From: Nocardia sp. BMG51109
Lineage (GTDB): Bacteria > Actinomycetota > Actinomycetes > Mycobacteriales > Mycobacteriaceae
NCBI RefSeq assembly: GCF_000526215.1
Contig: NZ_JAFQ01000004.1
Coordinates: 3,224,001-3,288,000, forward strand
Direction of reading: 5' to 3'
DNA: 64,000 nucleotides
The stretch's first letter is position 1. The number at the start of each line of letters is the position of its first letter. Positions 23,379-32,077 of this stretch are shown one piece after another. The notes below the pieces were generated by a model. The model did no database searches, was not told where the DNA came from, and saw only the letters and a program-made list of their open reading frames with translations. Made by a program: the position numbers and the translations under genes.

Positions 23379-25445
23379 ATGCATGTGACGGCTCGAGTTG
23401 GGGCAGTACATCTCGGCTGGGATGTGGTGTCCGTGGCCGCAGGCGGCGGTGGCACGCCGATCCGCCCGGTCCAAGTGGAGGGAACATATACGCCGCCGGC
23501 GTACCTGCTGGCGGATACGTCCGGCCGCCTGCACACGGCCGGTGCCGAGCGCCAGCGTCCCGACCTGGGAATCGCCATCTCCGATGTGCGTGACGTGCTG
23601 GGCCATCGGCAGATCCGGATCGCCGGTGCGACATGGCCCGTGGATCTGGTGTTCCGGGCCCGCATGTACAACCCGCTGGCCGCGATCGGTAAGCATCTGC
23701 GCGGCAAGCCGGAGGTCGTCGCGCTGCCGTTCCCGGACGACTGGCCGGACGAGAAGATCGATGAGTACAGCCGCCTCGTCGAGCTGCTGGACGTGACGAC
23801 CGAACCGCTGCCGGAATCGGTCGCGCTGTCCGGTTACGTGCGCGCCCTCGGCCTGGTCCGCCCGCCGGAACCGGGCCGGCCCGGTTCCGGCGCCACCGGC
23901 GTGTACTCCGACGGCCGGATGTGCCTGGTGGTCGCGGTGCACGGCGACGACGAGCAGCCGACCGAGTCGGTCGGCGTGCCGATCGCCGCCGACGCCATGC
24001 GCGACGCCCACTCCGCCGACAACGTGGTGATCGAGGTGATGGCCGCGGCCCGCTCGATCGGCGCCGACACCTCCTCGGTGCTGCTGACCGGCAATGTGTG
24101 CTTCAACGACGCGCTGCGCCTGGCGTTCCAGAATCACCTCGGACACCGACTACGCGTCGCCGACCATCCGATGCACGCGCTGGCGCTCGGCGCGGCGCAT
24201 CTGCTGGTCACCGACAGCGAGGCCGATGAGGACGAATATCCGGAAACATCTCGCCCGGCACCGAATCCCGAGGCGTGGCAGGGCAATCCGGGCTCGGCCG
24301 GCCCGCCCCCGAACCCCGCACCCGACGCCGGCCGTCCCCCCGGCCCGTCCTCCGGTGCGCGCGGGGAGGAGCCGGGGCGTCCGGTGCCGGGCACTGGGAC
24401 GAATCCCGGTACCGGCCGGTCGGCGCCGAGCGGCGGCACCGGAGCGGACCGGGGGAACGCCGGGCCGGGCACGGCCCGCCCGGAGGCGTCGGGCCTCACC
24501 GGACCCCGCGAGGGCCCCGGCGCAAACGCTCGCCTGACGTCCTCGCCCGCACCGGCGGTGTCGCCCGAGGAAGGCGGGCGGCACAGCCTGCGGACCCCGG
24601 AGGCCACGGCGACGCAGTCGGGGTCGGCCGACGCGGTGCGCCATGCCGGCGGCCGCCCGGCGGAGCAGGGCACGCGGCACGCCGGCTCGTCCCCGCCTCC
24701 GTATCACCGGCCCGAGGCCATGACCAGGCAACCGGAGCCGTCCCCGCAGCGCCCGGACGAGCCGCCGCGGGAGGGCCGGCACGCGGTCCGCGATCCGGAC
24801 GAGGAACCCACCGCGCGGATCACCCGCGAACAGGCGCAGGCCATGACGTCGGGAGGCGCGGAGTCCGGCAGCCGGTTCACCCGCCCGCCGTCGACCCCCG
24901 ACGATCAGCAGACGACCGTCCTGGGCCGGGAGCAGAGCGGCTCGGCCGAGCCGCGCGGAGCGCATGCGGCTCCCGACCACGACGAAGACGACGGCGCGCA
25001 CGGCGGCAAGCTGTGGCACCGGATGAAGGACAACCTGTTCGGCGCGCCGACGATCGTGGGCGCCCTGGCGCTGGCGGCGGTGGCCCTGTATCCGGAGGAT
25101 GCGGCCGCTCACGCCGCGCGGCCGGCGGACGACGTCGTCTCCACCGTCGGGGCGCGGGGAGAGGTCGCGCTCGATACCGGCGTGTCCTTCGACAGCGGCG
25201 TGTCCTTCGATAGCGCCGTTGCGCGCGACATCGTCCGGGGGCTCGGCACCGCCCCCGTCGTCGAGCCGGCCGCCGGCATCTCGTCGGCGGGTCCGGTCTG
25301 TGCGTTCACCCCGCGGGCGCACGCCGCCGACCTGGATGCCACCGCCGACCGGTCCGCCTGCCCGCACCTGCGCATCGACAACCTCCGCTACACGCTCCCG
25401 GCACCCTTCGGCGCCATCGACCCGGGCCCGCCGACGCACGTCTGA
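23379..25445 (+). CDS. Actin/Hsp70-fold protein with disordered linker and membrane segment
   Basis: 688-residue protein of uncertain function. The first 290 residues resemble an Hsp70/actin-fold ATPase domain: VGAVHLGWDVVSVAAGG at the start, and a C-terminal lobe with VVIEVMAAARSIGADTSSVLLTGNVCFNDALRLAFQ leading to HALALGAAHLL, as in DnaK-like proteins. Clear phosphate-1 and phosphate-2 loops are degenerate. A Pro/Gly/Arg-rich disordered linker spans about 290-545. One hydrophobic stretch (PTIVGALALAAVALYP, about 557-572) may cross the membrane, with a 110-residue outer part. In mycobacteria a type VII secretion-associated gene (Rv3446c) lies just before rplM, so a distant ESX-4-linked relation is conceivable, but I cannot confirm it. 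GTG at 23385 is an alternative start. Confidence 0.7.
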   Translation: MHVTARVGAVHLGWDVVSVAAGGGGTPIRPVQVEGTYTPPAYLLADTSGRLHTAGAERQRPDLGIAISDVRDVLGHRQIRIAGATWPVDLVFRARMYNPLAAIGKHLRGKPEVVALPFPDDWPDEKIDEYSRLVELLDVTTEPLPESVALSGYVRALGLVRPPEPGRPGSGATGVYSDGRMCLVVAVHGDDEQPTESVGVPIAADAMRDAHSADNVVIEVMAAARSIGADTSSVLLTGNVCFNDALRLAFQNHLGHRLRVADHPMHALALGAAHLLVTDSEADEDEYPETSRPAPNPEAWQGNPGSAGPPPNPAPDAGRPPGPSSGARGEEPGRPVPGTGTNPGTGRSAPSGGTGADRGNAGPGTARPEASGLTGPREGPGANARLTSSPAPAVSPEEGGRHSLRTPEATATQSGSADAVRHAGGRPAEQGTRHAGSSPPPYHRPEAMTRQPEPSPQRPDEPPREGRHAVRDPDEEPTARITREQAQAMTSGGAESGSRFTRPPSTPDDQQTTVLGREQSGSAEPRGAHAAPDHDEDDGAHGGKLWHRMKDNLFGAPTIVGALALAAVALYPEDAAAHAARPADDVVSTVGARGEVALDTGVSFDSGVSFDSAVARDIVRGLGTAPVVEPAAGISSAGPVCAFTPRAHAADLDATADRSACPHLRIDNLRYTLPAPFGAIDPGPPTHV

Positions 25446-25662
25446 CGGCGGCCCGGTGCCGATTCGTCGCCGCAGGTGGCGGCTCGTCGGCGGGCTTCCC
25501 CGATTTCTTCCGCGCATCGGTCTGCTGGTATCGTTGCCCGCTGGCATGCGGTACGTCGCGGGGTAACCCGTGCCGTCCTACGAGTCCCGGGTCTCCACCG
25601 GCCGCCGGGATCGCTCGACCGTTCGCCTGGCCGGCAGCACCGACGACAGACAGGGAAGCACT

Positions 25663-26102
25663 GTGCCTACGTACAGCCCCAAGGCCGGTGACGTGACCCG
25701 CAAGTGGTACGTCATCGACGCCACTGACGTAGTGCTCGGCCGCCTTGCCGTGCAGGCAGCGAATCTGCTGCGCGGCAAGAACAAGCCGACCTACGCCCCG
25801 AACGTCGATGGTGGCGATTTCGTCATCATCATCAACGCCGACAAGGTTGCCATCGCGGGCAACAAGGCCGACCGCAAGTTCATCCACACCCACTCGGGGC
25901 ACCCGGGCGGCCTGAAGACCCGGTCTGTCCGGCAGGAGCTCGAGACCCGCCCCGACCGTCTCGTGGAGCGTGCCGTCAAGGGCATGATCCCGAAGAACAA
26001 GCTGGGTAACCAGGTCATCCGCAAGCTGAAGGTCTACAGCGGGCCGGACCATCCGCACGCCGCCCAGTTGCCCGTTCCGTTCGAGATCAAGCAGGTGGCC
26101 CA

Positions 26103-26106
<4 letters not shown>
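25663..26106 (+). CDS. rplM: 50S ribosomal protein L13
   Basis: 147-residue large-subunit protein. Landmarks are [40 protein letters not shown], the central [13 protein letters not shown], and [31 protein letters not shown] at 25663 preceded by CAGGGAAG gives the normal length; an open frame 31 codons upstream is not family sequence. The rpsI start overlaps the stop as GTGA, so L13 and S9 are translated together. Confidence 0.97.
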
Positions 26107-26603
<497 letters not shown>

Positions 26604-26614
26604 GCCGGATCGTG

Positions 26615-26649
26615 CGAGAGCAGGCGCCCCGTCCGGGCGCCTGCTCTCG
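26615..26649 (+). terminator. Terminator of the rplM-rpsI operon
   Basis: CGAGAGCAGGCGCCC and its exact complement form a 15-bp stem with a 5-base loop, starting 12 bases after the rpsI stop. A strong GC hairpin without T-tract. Confidence 0.85.
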
Positions 26650-26739
26650 TGCTGTTTCCGCTGCACCGCGCGGAACGGCCACGCGGACAGGCGCGCTGCG
26701 TGACGATGGAGTTCCGCGATCAGACAGAGGGGCGAGGGA

Positions 26740-28107
26740 ATGGGACGTTTGTTCGGCACCGACGGAGTCCGGGGACTTGCCAACGATTCGCTGAGTCCGG
26801 AACTGGCGCTACGCGTTTCGGCCGCGGCGGCGCAGGTTCTCGGCCGCGGCGAGCAGCGCGCGGTGGCGGTCGTCGGCCGCGATCCCCGGGCGAGCGGGGA
26901 GATGCTGGAGGCCGCGGTGACCGCCGGGCTCACCGCGGCCGGGGTCGACGTGCTCTCGGTCGGGGTGCTGCCGACGCCGGCCGTCGCCTACCTGACCGCC
27001 GCGTACCACGCCTGCCTGGGCGTGATGATCTCCGCCTCGCACAATCCGATGCCCGACAACGGGATCAAGATCTTCGCCGCCGGCGGGCGCAAGCTCGACG
27101 ACACCGTGGAGGACCGCATCGAGGAACTGGTGCGGGAGAAGTCGTTCGCCCGCCCGACCGGCGCCGGGATCGGCCGGGTGCTGAGCCAGTCCGGGGTGGA
27201 CGGCCGGGTCGACGAGAACTACAGCCTGCACGGCACCCACGAGCGCTACGTCGAGCATCTGGTGGCGGCGACCGATTGCGACCTGTCCGGTCTGACCGTC
27301 GTGGTGGACTGCGCCCACGGCGCGGCCTCCGACGTGGGGCCCGCGGCCTACCGTGCGGCCGGTGCGCGGGTCGTCGCGATCAATGCCGAACCGAACGGCC
27401 TGAACATCAACGACCGGTGCGGCTCCACGCATCTGGACCGGATCCAGCACGCCGTCCGCGAGCACGGCGCCGATCTGGGACTGGCGCACGACGGCGATGC
27501 CGACCGCTGCCTGGCCGTGGACGCGGCGGGCGCCGTGGTCGACGGCGACGCGATCATGGCCGTCCTCGCCCTGGCCATGCACGAGACCGGCGAACTGGCG
27601 CACGACACCCTGGTCGCGACCGTGATGAGCAACCTGGGTCTGCACATCGCGCTGCGCGAGGCGGGAATCGCGGTGCGCACCACCGCCGTCGGCGACCGGT
27701 ACGTGCTGGAGGAGCTGCGCCGGGGCGGGTACACCCTCGGCGGCGAGCAGTCCGGGCACGTGGTGTTCCCGGCGTTCGGCACCACCGGCGACGGGGTGCT
27801 GACGGGCCTGAGGCTGATGGCCCGGATGGTCCGGACCGGCAGCACCCTGCGCGATCTGGCGAGCGTGCTGCGGACCGTGCCGCAGGTGCTGATCAACGTG
27901 CCGGTCTCGGACCGCTCCGCCGTCGCCGCGGCCCCCGAGATCCGGGACGCGGTCACCGAGGCCGAACGGATCCTCGGCGAGTCCGGCCGGGTCCTGCTGC
28001 GCCCCAGCGGGACCGAGCAGCTGATCCGCGTCATGGTCGAGGCGACCGATCCGGACCGCGCCCGCCAGCTCGCCGACGATCTCGCCAAGCGGGTCGCGGC
28101 CGTCTGA
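26740..28107 (+). CDS. glmM: Phosphoglucosamine mutase GlmM
   Basis: Interconverts glucosamine-6-phosphate and glucosamine-1-phosphate on the way to UDP-GlcNAc; cytosolic, 455 residues. It starts [18 protein letters not shown]. The phosphoserine loop is [17 protein letters not shown] with Ser100 as the phosphorylated residue. The Mg-binding loop is [12 protein letters not shown], the sugar-binding loop [10 protein letters not shown], and the phosphate-binding loop [19 protein letters not shown] and GAGGG precede the ATG. The gene follows rpsI as in M. tuberculosis (Rv3442c-Rv3441c), and glmS is about 11 kb away, with two ESX-like islands and other genes inserted between. Confidence 0.97.
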   Translation: MGRLFGTDGVRGLANDSLSPELALRVSAAAAQVLGRGEQRAVAVVGRDPRASGEMLEAAVTAGLTAAGVDVLSVGVLPTPAVAYLTAAYHACLGVMISASHNPMPDNGIKIFAAGGRKLDDTVEDRIEELVREKSFARPTGAGIGRVLSQSGVDGRVDENYSLHGTHERYVEHLVAATDCDLSGLTVVVDCAHGAASDVGPAAYRAAGARVVAINAEPNGLNINDRCGSTHLDRIQHAVREHGADLGLAHDGDADRCLAVDAAGAVVDGDAIMAVLALAMHETGELAHDTLVATVMSNLGLHIALREAGIAVRTTAVGDRYVLEELRRGGYTLGGEQSGHVVFPAFGTTGDGVLTGLRLMARMVRTGSTLRDLASVLRTVPQVLINVPVSDRSAVAAAPEIRDAVTEAERILGESGRVLLRPSGTEQLIRVMVEATDPDRARQLADDLAKRVAAV

Positions 28108-28347
28108 GCCCGGCCGAAAACCGGTGCGGCTCCGGTACGTACGTACCAGGGTCGATCCCGGCCGCCGCGCGGAAACGGTCTCGCTCACCGATCGGTAGCA
28201 CGTGCGTGAGCTGCGACGAGGCGGTAACCTCGACGGACGCCCGGAGCCCATCCGTGGGATCGGGGCGCATGGTTCGGGACCGCGAAGTATGGTGGAGTCC
28301 GAATTATGATGCGACAGCGAGAGCTTGGGTTTCCGTGAGGGGGAACA

Positions 28348-28671
28348 GTGAACACGCTGAAGCTCGATCCGGTGGCGATGGCCGCCTACACCACTATCGC
28401 GGATACGGTGTCGCAACAGCTGGCGTCGGCTGCGGCCGTCGCCGAGGGTGCGGTGAACCCGGAGAAGCTGACGGCTGATCTGGGGATGCTCGGCGCCGAT
28501 TTCGCGGCGCGGTTCACCGCGGCGGTGTCCGAGCATGCACAGGCCCTGTCCACCGCGGGCCGGTTGGTCTCCACCTACGGCGAGGTGCTGCGCGGGCTGG
28601 ATGCGTCCGTCCAGCACAGCGAGTCCGGAGCGGTGGCGGATATGACCAGGACCGGGGAGGCGCTGGCATGA
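28348..28671 (+). CDS. ESX secretion-target protein, EspC/DUF2580-like
   Basis: 107-residue all-helical protein lacking a signal peptide, of the size and type of EspC-like type VII secretion targets. It starts MNTLKLDPVAMAAYTTIADTVS, has an Ala-rich first helix, a Gly/Pro turn around residue 34 and a second helix (DFAARFTAAVSEHAQALSTA), then STYGEVLRGLDASV. GTG at 28348 follows GAGGGGG. Its stop overlaps the next gene as ATGA, and the pattern small helical protein plus larger WXG protein recurs on the other strand at 37668-35264. No ESX core components are in the window, so the secretion system is elsewhere. Confidence 0.75.
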   Translation: MNTLKLDPVAMAAYTTIADTVSQQLASAAAVAEGAVNPEKLTADLGMLGADFAARFTAAVSEHAQALSTAGRLVSTYGEVLRGLDASVQHSESGAVADMTRTGEALA

Positions 28672-30113
28672 GGCGCGTCGGAACCCGGCCGACCGAGTCG
28701 GCCGCCCCCGCAACGATATCCGCACCCGGCGGCGACCCGCCGATCGTGGCGCGGCTGGTGGAGCCGATGCTGGCGCTGCGCGCCTCCCTCGGCACCGGTG
28801 CCGGCGTGCCGGACGAGGCGATCTCCGCCGCCCTGGCCAACGCCTCGGAACAGGCCGCGTCCACGGAATTCCCGCACCGCGACGGGCTGCATGCCATCGA
28901 GTCGACGTGGTCCGGCGCCGCCTCCGATGCGGGGGTTCCGGCCATGCGCACCACGCAGACCGAGATCGGCGACATCTCCGACCGGGGCCCGGCCTACCTG
29001 TCGGTGCTGGCCGACGCGCAGTCCACCAGTGCGCGCGCCGCCGGCCGGGTCGACCGGATCATCGAGGATTTCCGCGGTGATGCGCGAATCATTCTGGACA
29101 ACGCCAATTCGGCCCCCGACACCGATGCCGTGATCGCGCGCGCCACCCGGGCGCTGCGGGATGCCATCGGCACGGTCACGGCGGCGCGCACCGAAATGGA
29201 CGACCACACCCGGCGATTGGACGAGATGGGGCCGCTGACGGTCACCTCGCCGAAGGAGGTCGCGGCCGAGGACGACGATTCCGGCGGCAGCACGCGCTGG
29301 TCCCCGCCCGAGCAGTCCTGGTCTCCGCCCGGGTACGGCGGCACCGGGCAATACGGCACCGGGCAGTACGGGACGGCGCCCAGCGGGCTGATGCCCGGTC
29401 AGTCGGGCCAGATGGCCCCGGGGCAGTACGGGATGCCGGGCCAGGTCCCCGGGCAGCCGATGGATCCGGCCCTGGCCGCCCAGATGCAGTTGCAGCAGGC
29501 GTTGATCGCGGCGGGCGTGCAGGTCGGTACCACGGCCATCAGCGCCGGCGTCGATATCGGCACGCATCTGATCGACAAGATCGCCGAGGTCGGCACGCAC
29601 GCCATGGATACGGTGGCGGCGTCGGCGGACAAGGCGATCACCGAGGCCATCAATCCGGGCGCGAACAACGGCACCTCCGAGGGCGGCGGCGGATCCAACA
29701 AGCTGTTCGATTTCGGCGGTGGCACCGGGCAATCCGGTCAGTCGGGGGCGACACCGTCGGTGCCGTCCGGCACCGGGCCGGGTGCGTCGGTCATTCCACC
29801 GTCGCCGGGCGCGCCCGGCGCACCGGAGCGGGCCGAGGTCAAGCCGGTCCCCGAGCCGTCGACGCCCTCGCCCGCCATTCCGCCGAGCGTCGCCGCGCCG
29901 AACGATTCGTCGGCCGCCCCGGCGCCCGCGGAGCCCGACCATCGCGTTCCGCCGGGTGCGGCGGGCGGCCTCGCGCTGCCGCCGCCCTCGGGCAACGATG
30001 ACGACCACAAGCCGCGCGGTGACGGGCAGCTGGGGGTGACGGTGCCGGCCATGATCGGCGACGAGACTGTTCCGGCCGCCGTCATCGGCGACTTCGGCGA
30101 TGACACGATCTAA
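28668..30113 (+). CDS. WXG-type ESX-associated protein with Pro/Gly-rich tail
   Basis: 481 residues, no signal peptide. The first 190 residues are helical, and a Trp-X-Gly turn occurs in HAIESTWSGAASDAG (about residue 83), as in WXG100/EspB-like ESX substrates, followed by a long helix with MRTTQTEIGDISDRG. The rest is low-complexity: Gly/Tyr/Gln-rich repeats (GGTGQYGTGQYGTAPSG), a short Ala/Ile helix region (about 265-335), then a Pro/Ala/Glu-rich tail. The ATG overlaps the upstream stop (ATGA) and its end overlaps the next gene by 14 bases, so all four genes of this run are probably one transcript. Function in secretion or cell-surface display is inferred. Confidence 0.72.
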   Translation: MRRVGTRPTESAAPATISAPGGDPPIVARLVEPMLALRASLGTGAGVPDEAISAALANASEQAASTEFPHRDGLHAIESTWSGAASDAGVPAMRTTQTEIGDISDRGPAYLSVLADAQSTSARAAGRVDRIIEDFRGDARIILDNANSAPDTDAVIARATRALRDAIGTVTAARTEMDDHTRRLDEMGPLTVTSPKEVAAEDDDSGGSTRWSPPEQSWSPPGYGGTGQYGTGQYGTAPSGLMPGQSGQMAPGQYGMPGQVPGQPMDPALAAQMQLQQALIAAGVQVGTTAISAGVDIGTHLIDKIAEVGTHAMDTVAASADKAITEAINPGANNGTSEGGGGSNKLFDFGGGTGQSGQSGATPSVPSGTGPGASVIPPSPGAPGAPERAEVKPVPEPSTPSPAIPPSVAAPNDSSAAPAPAEPDHRVPPGAAGGLALPPPSGNDDDHKPRGDGQLGVTVPAMIGDETVPAAVIGDFGDDTI

Positions 30114-31080
30114 CCCTGGCGACCCGACCCCGGAGGACGGCAATCCGTTCGATCTGGGGCTGCCGATGGTGCGGATGCCGGCCCGCAAATCCAAGCGGCG
30201 GCGGCCCGGCCGTCGCGGTGCGCGGCGCCGTCGGCCGCCACCGCCGGTGGAAGATCCCGATTCGCTACCGGAGGCCGACGGTCCGTCGTACCAATCGGGT
30301 GACTGGGAGCAGTGGCTGGATCCGCTGCCGCCGCCACGCGAAGGGTCGGTCGCGGTCCGGCGGCCCGATCCGGAAGACCGGCTGGCCGACGACGACACCG
30401 GCGACGACGACCCGGTGTCGATTCCGGCGGTCATCGATCGGTCCGGCGGCAATCCCGGCCCGCGGATGCGGCATCCGCGGCGGCGGCGCGTGGAGGGTCG
30501 CGTCGCCGACAAGGTGGTCGCCGCGCTGATCATGGCGGGCCTGGCGATCGTGGTGGTCTCGATCGTGCTGACCGTCATCCACACCACCCGCGACCGGACC
30601 CCGTCCACGGCGGCCGCGACGACGGCGGTGCAGGGCGTTCCGGCCCGCACGGCCGCGCCGCCGAGCACGACCGGCGAACCGACGACCAGCCAACCGGCGA
30701 CCTTCGCCGCCGACGGCTGCGAGCAGCGCCGCACCGCCGACGTCGTCTCCGGTACCGATCCCGGCGGCACCGGCAACGGCCCCGACGCCATCCTCGCCTT
30801 CGAGCGCGCCTACTACGTGCAGCGCTCCGGTTTCGCGGCGCGCGCGGTGGTCGTCGACGACGCGAATGTGCCACCGGCCGAACAGATTCAGCGCGGTATC
30901 AACCAGGTGCCGGTGGGGACCCGCTACTGCGTGCAGATCACCCGTGCGGGGGAGCAGGGCCAGTGGGAGGTCCGGCTCACCCAGCAGGAGCCCGAGAAGG
31001 AACCGAGTTCCTTCACCCAGATCGTCACCACCCAGACCGTTGCCAACCGCACGCTGATCGCCGCCATCAACGCCGGATGA
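30100..31080 (+). CDS. Single-pass membrane protein of the ESX-type operon
   Basis: 326 residues; family not firmly recognised. The first 130 residues are cytoplasmic, Arg/Pro/Asp-rich. One membrane helix lies at about residues 140-163 (VVAALIMAGLAIVVVSIVLTVI). A Thr/Ala/Pro-rich stalk follows, then an outer domain of about 120 residues (GPDAILAFERAYYVQRSG, PVGTRYCVQITRAGEQGQWEVRL) with two Cys that could pair. It starts inside the end of the WXG-type gene and its stop overlaps the methyltransferase start. Topology suggests a membrane-bound partner of the two upstream ESX-like proteins. It may correspond to a conserved nocardial domain of unknown function. Confidence 0.7.
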   Translation: MTRSNPGDPTPEDGNPFDLGLPMVRMPARKSKRRRPGRRGARRRRPPPPVEDPDSLPEADGPSYQSGDWEQWLDPLPPPREGSVAVRRPDPEDRLADDDTGDDDPVSIPAVIDRSGGNPGPRMRHPRRRRVEGRVADKVVAALIMAGLAIVVVSIVLTVIHTTRDRTPSTAAATTAVQGVPARTAAPPSTTGEPTTSQPATFAADGCEQRRTADVVSGTDPGGTGNGPDAILAFERAYYVQRSGFAARAVVVDDANVPPAEQIQRGINQVPVGTRYCVQITRAGEQGQWEVRLTQQEPEKEPSSFTQIVTTQTVANRTLIAAINAG

Positions 31081-31760
31081 CCGTGTTCACCTGGAGCCAC
31101 AACGCCTTCTATCACCCGTACCTGCTCCGCCGCCTGCCGCGGCGCTGCCGCCGCGTACTGGACGTCGGCTGCGGCACGGGTGCGTTCGCCGCGGAACTCG
31201 CCCGGCGGGCCGAGTACGTCGATGCGCTCGACCGCTCCCCGGAGATGATCGACAAGGCGCTGCGGTCCGTGCCCGGCAATGTCACCTGCATTCTCGGCGA
31301 CGTACGAGACTGGCCGCTGCCGGACGACGGGTACGACGCGATCGTGTCGGTCACCGCGCTGCATCACGTTCCGCTGGACGAGGTGCTTCCCGTGCTGGCT
31401 CGCGCGCTGCGGCCGGGCGGCGTGCTGGCGGCGGTCGCGCTGCCGCGACACGACCTGCGAGAGTTGCCGATCGAGCTGCTGGCGATCATCGGCCAACGGG
31501 TCCTGGCCGGAGTGTTCTTCGTGCTGCGCACCCTGGGCCGGGGCCGGTGGTGTGCGAAGGGCGATGACTCGGCGATGCCGGTGGTCCTCGACCCGCCGTT
31601 GACCACGCGGCAGGTCCGGCGTACCGCGGAGCCGCTGCTTCCCGGAGTCCGGGTGCGGCGGTTGGTGTTCTGGCGCTATTCCCTGGTGTGGCACAAGCCG
31701 CCGGAAGGAGCGCACTCGAAACCCGAGGTCTACGAGGCGGGTGAGGGGCGGCACCGGTAG
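31077..31760 (+). CDS. Class I SAM-dependent methyltransferase
   Basis: 227-residue Rossmann-fold methyltransferase. The SAM-binding motif is RVLDVGCGTGAFAAELA near residue 23, with DALDRSPEMIDKA, CILGDVRDWPLPDDGYDAIV and TALHHVPLDEVLPVLARALRPGG as later motifs. The C-terminal half includes a hydrophobic helix (ELLAIIGQRVLAGVFFVL) that may pack on the membrane or bind a hydrophobic substrate. Substrate unknown. The ATG at 31077 overlaps the upstream membrane-protein stop as ATGA, completing a four-gene overlapping run. Confidence 0.87.
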   Translation: MTVFTWSHNAFYHPYLLRRLPRRCRRVLDVGCGTGAFAAELARRAEYVDALDRSPEMIDKALRSVPGNVTCILGDVRDWPLPDDGYDAIVSVTALHHVPLDEVLPVLARALRPGGVLAAVALPRHDLRELPIELLAIIGQRVLAGVFFVLRTLGRGRWCAKGDDSAMPVVLDPPLTTRQVRRTAEPLLPGVRVRRLVFWRYSLVWHKPPEGAHSKPEVYEAGEGRHR

Positions 31761-32077
31761 ATCGGCCTCGATTATCGGCCGACCGAATCGGTATCCGGGG
31801 CACTTCGGAACCGGCTACCGATAAACGAAACCCGTTGGCCGTGTGGTGGAACTGGATTGGTGTGTCGGTCTGGCGGGTGCGCGAGCGTTGTGGAAACTCG
31901 TGGGTCGTGTGGTGGAACTGGATTGGTGTGTTGGTCTGGCGGGTGCGCGGGCGTTGTGGAAACTCGTGGGTCGTGTGGTGGAACTGGATCGGCGTGTGGG
32001 TCAGCTGAGACCGCCGGCGATGTCGAAACTCGTTGGTTGCGTTGTGGAGCGGCTCATGTAGGTCGAGGCTGCGAACC
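31761..32077. repeat. Intergenic region holding a 66-bp tandem repeat
   Basis: Two nearly identical 66-bp units begin at 31841 and 31907 (GTGTGGTGGAACTGGATTGG), and a third, degenerate unit begins at 31973 and fades near 32060. Each unit contains TGGAAACTCGTGGGTC. Because 66 is a multiple of three, an open frame of 72 codons runs through it, but it lacks gene signals. It separates convergent methyltransferase and ABC-F genes. The remaining bases hold no recognised feature. Confidence 0.85.

Noticed and set aside
31843..32061. 72-codon frame through the 66-bp repeats
   Set aside because: Product is just the translated tandem repeat; no start signal.
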